From NCBI GenBank assembly GCA_025352915.1, contig JANXSA010000578.1, positions 1-5,057 of the forward strand: a stretch of DNA of 5,057 bases. Reading direction: 5' to 3'. Origin of the DNA: Rhodospirillales bacterium. Lineage in GTDB: Bacteria; Pseudomonadota; Alphaproteobacteria; Acetobacterales; Acetobacteraceae. Below the pieces are notes generated by a model that saw only the letters and a list, made by a program, of their open reading frames with translations, was not told the DNA's origin and made no database searches. Position numbers and translations under genes: made by a program. The number at the start of each line of letters is the position of its first letter. Position 1 is the stretch's first letter. Of this stretch, positions 4,218 through 5,057 are shown in pieces.

Positions 4218-5057
4218 ATGCCCGATCCCGGATTCGTCGTCCCCGCGGGGGCCACCGATTGCCACATGCACATCTTCGGCGACCCCGCCACCTATCCGCC
4301 GGCCGCCTGGCGCGCCTATGACCCCACCCCGGCCACCCTGCCGGTCTATAATGCCGAGGCCGCCCGGATGGGCTTCTCCCGCGTCGTGTTCGTCCAGCCC
4401 AGCGCCTATGGCACCGACAACACCTGCATGAAAGACGCTTTGCGCGCCCGGCCAAAGGACAGCCGCGGCATCGCGGTGATCGATGCCGCCACCAAGGAGG
4501 CTGAGCTGAAAGAACTGAAGAAGCTCGGCGTCCGCGGGGTCCGGCTCAACCTGGTCAGCAACGGGATTCCCGACATCGCGGCCGCCACCGCCCAGTTGCA
4601 GGAGACGGCCGCCCGCGTGGCCAAGCTCGGCTGGCACATCCAGATCTTCGCCCTGCCCTCGCTGATCGCCGGCATCGCCCCGGTGATCGCCGATCTCGGG
4701 GTCGATGTGGTGATCGACCACATGGGCGCCGGCGACGGCCAGCTTACCGCCAGCCGGCCGGGGTTCGACGATGTTCTTGCCCTGCTCCGGGCCGGAAAGG
4801 CGTGGGTGAAAGTGTCCGGGGCGAACCGGGTGTCGCGGCAGAAAGGCGGGTTCGAGGATGCCGTGGCGGTGATCAAGGCACTGGTCGAGGCCAATCCTGA
4901 ACGCGCCGTCTGGGGCACCGACTGGCCGCATATCGGGCCGCACAAGGCCGGCGCGCCCGAGCGGGTGATCTACATGCCGCACGACAACCGCGCCCTGCTG
5001 CGGCTGCTCGGGCTGGCAGTGACAGATGCGGCGGTAATCAAGAAGGTGCTGGTGGAC
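4218..5057 (+). CDS. Amidohydrolase 2 (COG3618-type, PDC hydrolase/lactonase-like), 3' end outside window
   Basis: An open frame of 280 codons with no stop before the edge; relatives usually end soon after an 'NP..LY.F' motif, so only about 10 residues are probably missing. It is a TIM-barrel metal-dependent hydrolase of the PF04909 type: 'TDCHMHIFG' (13-21) has the Asp-x-His-x-His strand-1 motif (His16, His18). There follow 'FVQPSAYGTDN' (58-68), 'VRGVRLNL' (105-112), 'WHIQIF' (139-144), 'VIDHMG' (165-170, His168) and 'WGTDWPH' (232-238, Asp235 the catalytic aspartate). Relatives with this pattern include 2-pyrone-4,6-dicarboxylate hydrolase (LigI) and D-galactarolactone isomerase, so a lactone or dicarboxylate substrate is likely; which one cannot be told. 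AGGA at 4206-4209, 8 bases before the ATG, is the ribosome site. The gene is divergent from the aldolase and likely acts in the same route. Confidence 0.93.
   Translation, partial: MPDPGFVVPAGATDCHMHIFGDPATYPPAAWRAYDPTPATLPVYNAEAARMGFSRVVFVQPSAYGTDNTCMKDALRARPKDSRGIAVIDAATKEAELKELKKLGVRGVRLNLVSNGIPDIAAATAQLQETAARVAKLGWHIQIFALPSLIAGIAPVIADLGVDVVIDHMGAGDGQLTASRPGFDDVLALLRAGKAWVKVSGANRVSRQKGGFEDAVAVIKALVEANPERAVWGTDWPHIGPHKAGAPERVIYMPHDNRALLRLLGLAVTDAAVIKKVLVD

Noticed and set aside
4029..4982. 317-residue minus-strand open frame opposite the amidohydrolase
   Set aside because: It overlaps both the aldolase start and the amidohydrolase. Its Gly/Asp/His-rich sequence is the usual antisense shadow of a high-GC gene, while the plus-strand frame has all the amidohydrolase motifs.

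Overview
The window comes from a GC-rich bacterial genome. Strong G/C bias at third codon positions, lipoboxes, and a persulfide dioxygenase-rhodanese fusion of proteobacterial type suggest an alphaproteobacterium. Acetobacteraceae or a related Rhodospirillales lineage is my best guess, from gene style and from the AT-rich intergenic palindromes; no search was possible.

Layout, left to right. (1) Positions 1-1735, + strand: four small, translationally coupled genes for envelope proteins. Genes 1, 3 and 4 are divergent paralogues sharing a roughly 90-residue domain (core 'LQDLGF', then 'G-[TI]-V' and 'R'). Gene 2, between them, is a BamE/SmpA-OmlA-like lipoprotein. Genes 2-4 have clear lipoboxes. 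Gene 1 is cut by the window edge, and its lipobox is presumably upstream. I do not recognise a named family for the triplicated domain. (2) Positions 1805-2845, + strand: a persulfide dioxygenase (ETHE1-like metallo-beta-lactamase fold) fused to a single rhodanese domain, with a GTG start and a strong ribosome binding site. (3) Positions 2846-2979: a convergent intergenic gap almost filled by a composite AT-rich inverted repeat containing two perfect hairpins. It probably acts as terminator for both sides or is a dispersed palindromic element. (4) Positions 2980-4158, - strand: a class II aldolase/adducin-family gene followed after 15 nt by a small secreted DUF305 (CopM-like) protein, probably one transcript. 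(5) Positions 4218-5057, + strand, divergent from the aldolase: a COG3618-type amidohydrolase running off the right edge, lacking probably only its last few residues.

How the genes work together. The first operon looks like a dedicated outer-membrane lipoprotein set of unknown function. The dioxygenase-rhodanese oxidises glutathione persulfide and handles sulfane sulfur. The aldolase and amidohydrolase share a 59-bp divergent intergenic region and plausibly serve the same catabolic route for a sugar acid, lactone or ring-cleavage product. The DUF305 protein is probably periplasmic and metal-related. Most of the window is ordinary metabolic content. The parts most worth a second look are the triplicated lipoprotein cassette and the composite inverted repeat.
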